Shown: positions 62,415 to 64,000 of the stretch, piece by piece
Numbering within the stretch: the first letter of the stretch is position 1
Layout of the letters: each line of letters starts with the position of its first letter
Assembly (NCBI GenBank): GCA_021521415.1
Contig: JAIQDT010003549.1
Span: 54,677 to 118,676 of the forward strand
DNA length: 64,000 bases
Direction: 5' to 3'
From: Bidens hawaiensis
Taxonomy: Eukaryota; Streptophyta; Magnoliopsida; Asterales; Asteraceae
The notes under the pieces: model-generated
What the model saw: the letters and a program-made list of their open reading frames with translations, nothing else
Database searches by the model: none
What the model was told of the DNA's origin: nothing
Program-made: the position numbers and the translations under genes

Positions 62415-64000
62415 CTATGGCGCGACATTATCATGTCCTGCACTCTTGTCTTCCGCATCATCAGCATCTTCTTCATCTTCCTCAACGAGGTCAAGAAGGA
62501 CTTTTAATTGCTCGATGCTGTCTTCCTTATCTGCAAGCTCAGATATCTGCTCCGCCAAAGAAAATTTCAGAGAGTAAAAATCCTTTGTCTTCTGGATGAG
62601 GACGGCATCAGTATCTTGGCCAGACAAGATATACTCTTCAGGAAGCTTGGAAGTGGAACCAAACTTATAGCCTTCATGAAAGCCTAGCTGGCGGCCAGCC
62701 TGCTTAGAAGCTTTCAAGAGGACAACACAGTTCCCAAGTTCATCACTCGCCCGGACGTCGACGATGACCTGTTGGAATAAATATATATATATATAAGTAA
62801 CTTCAAACACTTCGATTATTTACAACAAAGAAAAAATACATACCTTTGGAATCCCTTCTGCCAACAGCCATTTTTTGTCCGCCTTAGCCCGGACAAGTTC
62901 CATCTTGTGGCCAACACACTCTAAGGCCTGATCTCGGTTCTTGGCGTTAAGGTCAGATAAGCGCTTGTCCTTGGCCGCCGATTCAGCTCGTAGAGTCTCC
63001 ACTAATTTGGCATGTTCATCCAATTGCTTTTGGAGAACAACCCTGGCTTCCTCGGCAGTGGACCGAGCGACCTTCTCCGCTTCCAAAGCCTGGCTGTCCT
63101 CCCTGGCCTCATTTATAGCTTTAAGGGCTTCTTCTTTGGCATCGGAAGCAGAGGCCGCCAGCTCCTCCCATTACTCGTTCATCGCTAACCAGTCTCGAGT
63201 TATTTCCCGACTGGTGGAAATAGTATTCGCCAAGTGATAAGAGTTTGAATTCAACAACTCTTGGTGGATACTACGACGAAGACGCTCCTTCTCAGCAGGA
63301 GGAAGACTCTCTTACAAATACTCGAAGCATATGTCCACGTCACGGAACGTTGAGTCTCGACATAAAGACCAACGTGGATGATGCGGAGTAGGATCCTCCT
63401 CTTGAGGAGCTGGAGAGGTCTGAGGACCATGGAGAAACATGCTCACACCTCATTGATCTCTAAAATGATGAACATTATAAGAGGGCGACATACTGACATG
63501 ATCAGTATTGTCAGTCTCCTTGTCCTTCAATGGAGAGTCATCAGCCACAAAGATTGGATCTTTGGCAGTGTTGGGAGGCGGAGATGGTGGCGGCGGAAGA
63601 AGAGTCGAACTCTTCAAACCTGAAGCACCTTCAGTAAGGTCATCCAGGTCCACTGAATAAACGTTAACAGCTGGTTAGAAATATATTTAACTTATAACAG
63701 TTAACAGATGTGAGAAATATTTAACTTACCCAAGGAAGCGTCTTCCTTGTCAAGTTGGTTTAAATGCGTTTCCAAGGCGGCGGGCTTTGCCTTCTTGGAT
63801 TTTTTCTTCAAAGAAGCCTTGACGGGGTTAACCTTACGCTTACCAGCCGCTTTGGATATGCCCGCATCACCTGCTCGATGAGTATCCTCTGGGGTGATAT
63901 CATCAGGCGCATTGCCTTCCGCAGCAGTGTTAGCATCGTCGTGACCTGTTGCCTGGCTAGTGGTGGCCCTTAGGTGGGTAAGACCCGCAGTTGAATCCAC
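62415..64000 (-). pseudogene. Antisense extra ORF of the Tat gypsy element, spliced, broken, runs off the window
   Basis: Read on the minus strand: an exon from beyond 64000 to 63730 (Lys-rich, KRKVNPVKASLKKKSKKAK), an intron 63653-63729 (GTAAGT...TTTATTCAG), an exon 63652-62844, an intron 62769-62843 (GTATGT...CAACAG), and an exon 62768-62415 ending TAG. The middle exon is Pro-rich, then strongly coiled-coil (AEEARVVLQKQLDEHAKLVE); the last is acidic (EEDEEDADDAED). In-frame stops at 63450-63452, 63312-63314 and 63171-63173 break it. Antisense ORFs between integrase and the 3' LTR are known in Tat-lineage elements, some with the 'putative gypsy type transposon' domain. That domain would be N-terminal and is not in the window, so the identity is inferred from position and composition. 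Confidence 0.7.

Overview
This is a piece of a plant nuclear genome, almost certainly a eudicot. An intron-rich plant cytochrome P450 gene sits in AT-rich DNA crowded with nested LTR retrotransposons, hAT, Harbinger and pogo-like DNA transposons, MITE-like repeats and SINE-like insertions. The style of the LTR elements (Tat-type Ty3/gypsy with an antisense ORF; a very large Copia element with an extra 923-codon ORF) resembles Asteraceae genomes. The family assignment is inference; I have no marker gene for it.

Layout. 1-2786: hAT element A with a broken BED-finger transposase on the minus strand and a dense ACCGGT array at its terminus. 2795-6420: LTR end, tRNA-iMet primer binding site and a gene-poor retroelement interior. 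6420-8131: LTR fragments. 8881-10576: a Harbinger element bounded by TTA, carrying only its Myb-like ORF1. 12.1-13.5 kb: MITE-like repeats. 14035-17906: a solo LTR (duplication GTTAC) with a second solo LTR nested inside it (15816-17183, duplication ACATT). 20007-about 29760: a Harbinger transposon whose two genes were each hit by another element: a gag-only LTR retrotransposon (21488-27527, duplication CCATT) in ORF1, and a pogo/Emigrant-like element (28743-29684) at the start of the transposase. About 30.2-34.8 kb: a second, much older hAT copy containing a 2276-bp solo LTR (duplication CTTGA). 35142-35459: a SINE-like retroposon with an 18-bp duplication.

36255-39947 holds the only intact host gene: an eight-exon CYP90A1/CPD homologue (brassinosteroid biosynthesis, 470 aa). 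All splice sites are canonical and all P450 signature motifs are present.

From about 40.7 kb to the right edge is a Tat-lineage Ty3/gypsy element (plus strand) with gag, protease, RT, RNase H and a second RNase H. A 14,991-bp Copia element (45725-60715, minus strand, duplication TATGT) splits the second RNase H, and integrase resumes at 60721. Past pol, a spliced antisense ORF begins and runs out of the window.

The signal that best deserves follow-up is a short motif, TTCGTTA/TTCGCTA. It fills the non-coding parts of the Copia element: perfect hairpins next to the LTR TATA box, an array upstream of the extra ORF, and the leader before gag. It also fills the transcribed part of the LTR in the unrelated gag-only retrotransposon at 21-27 kb.
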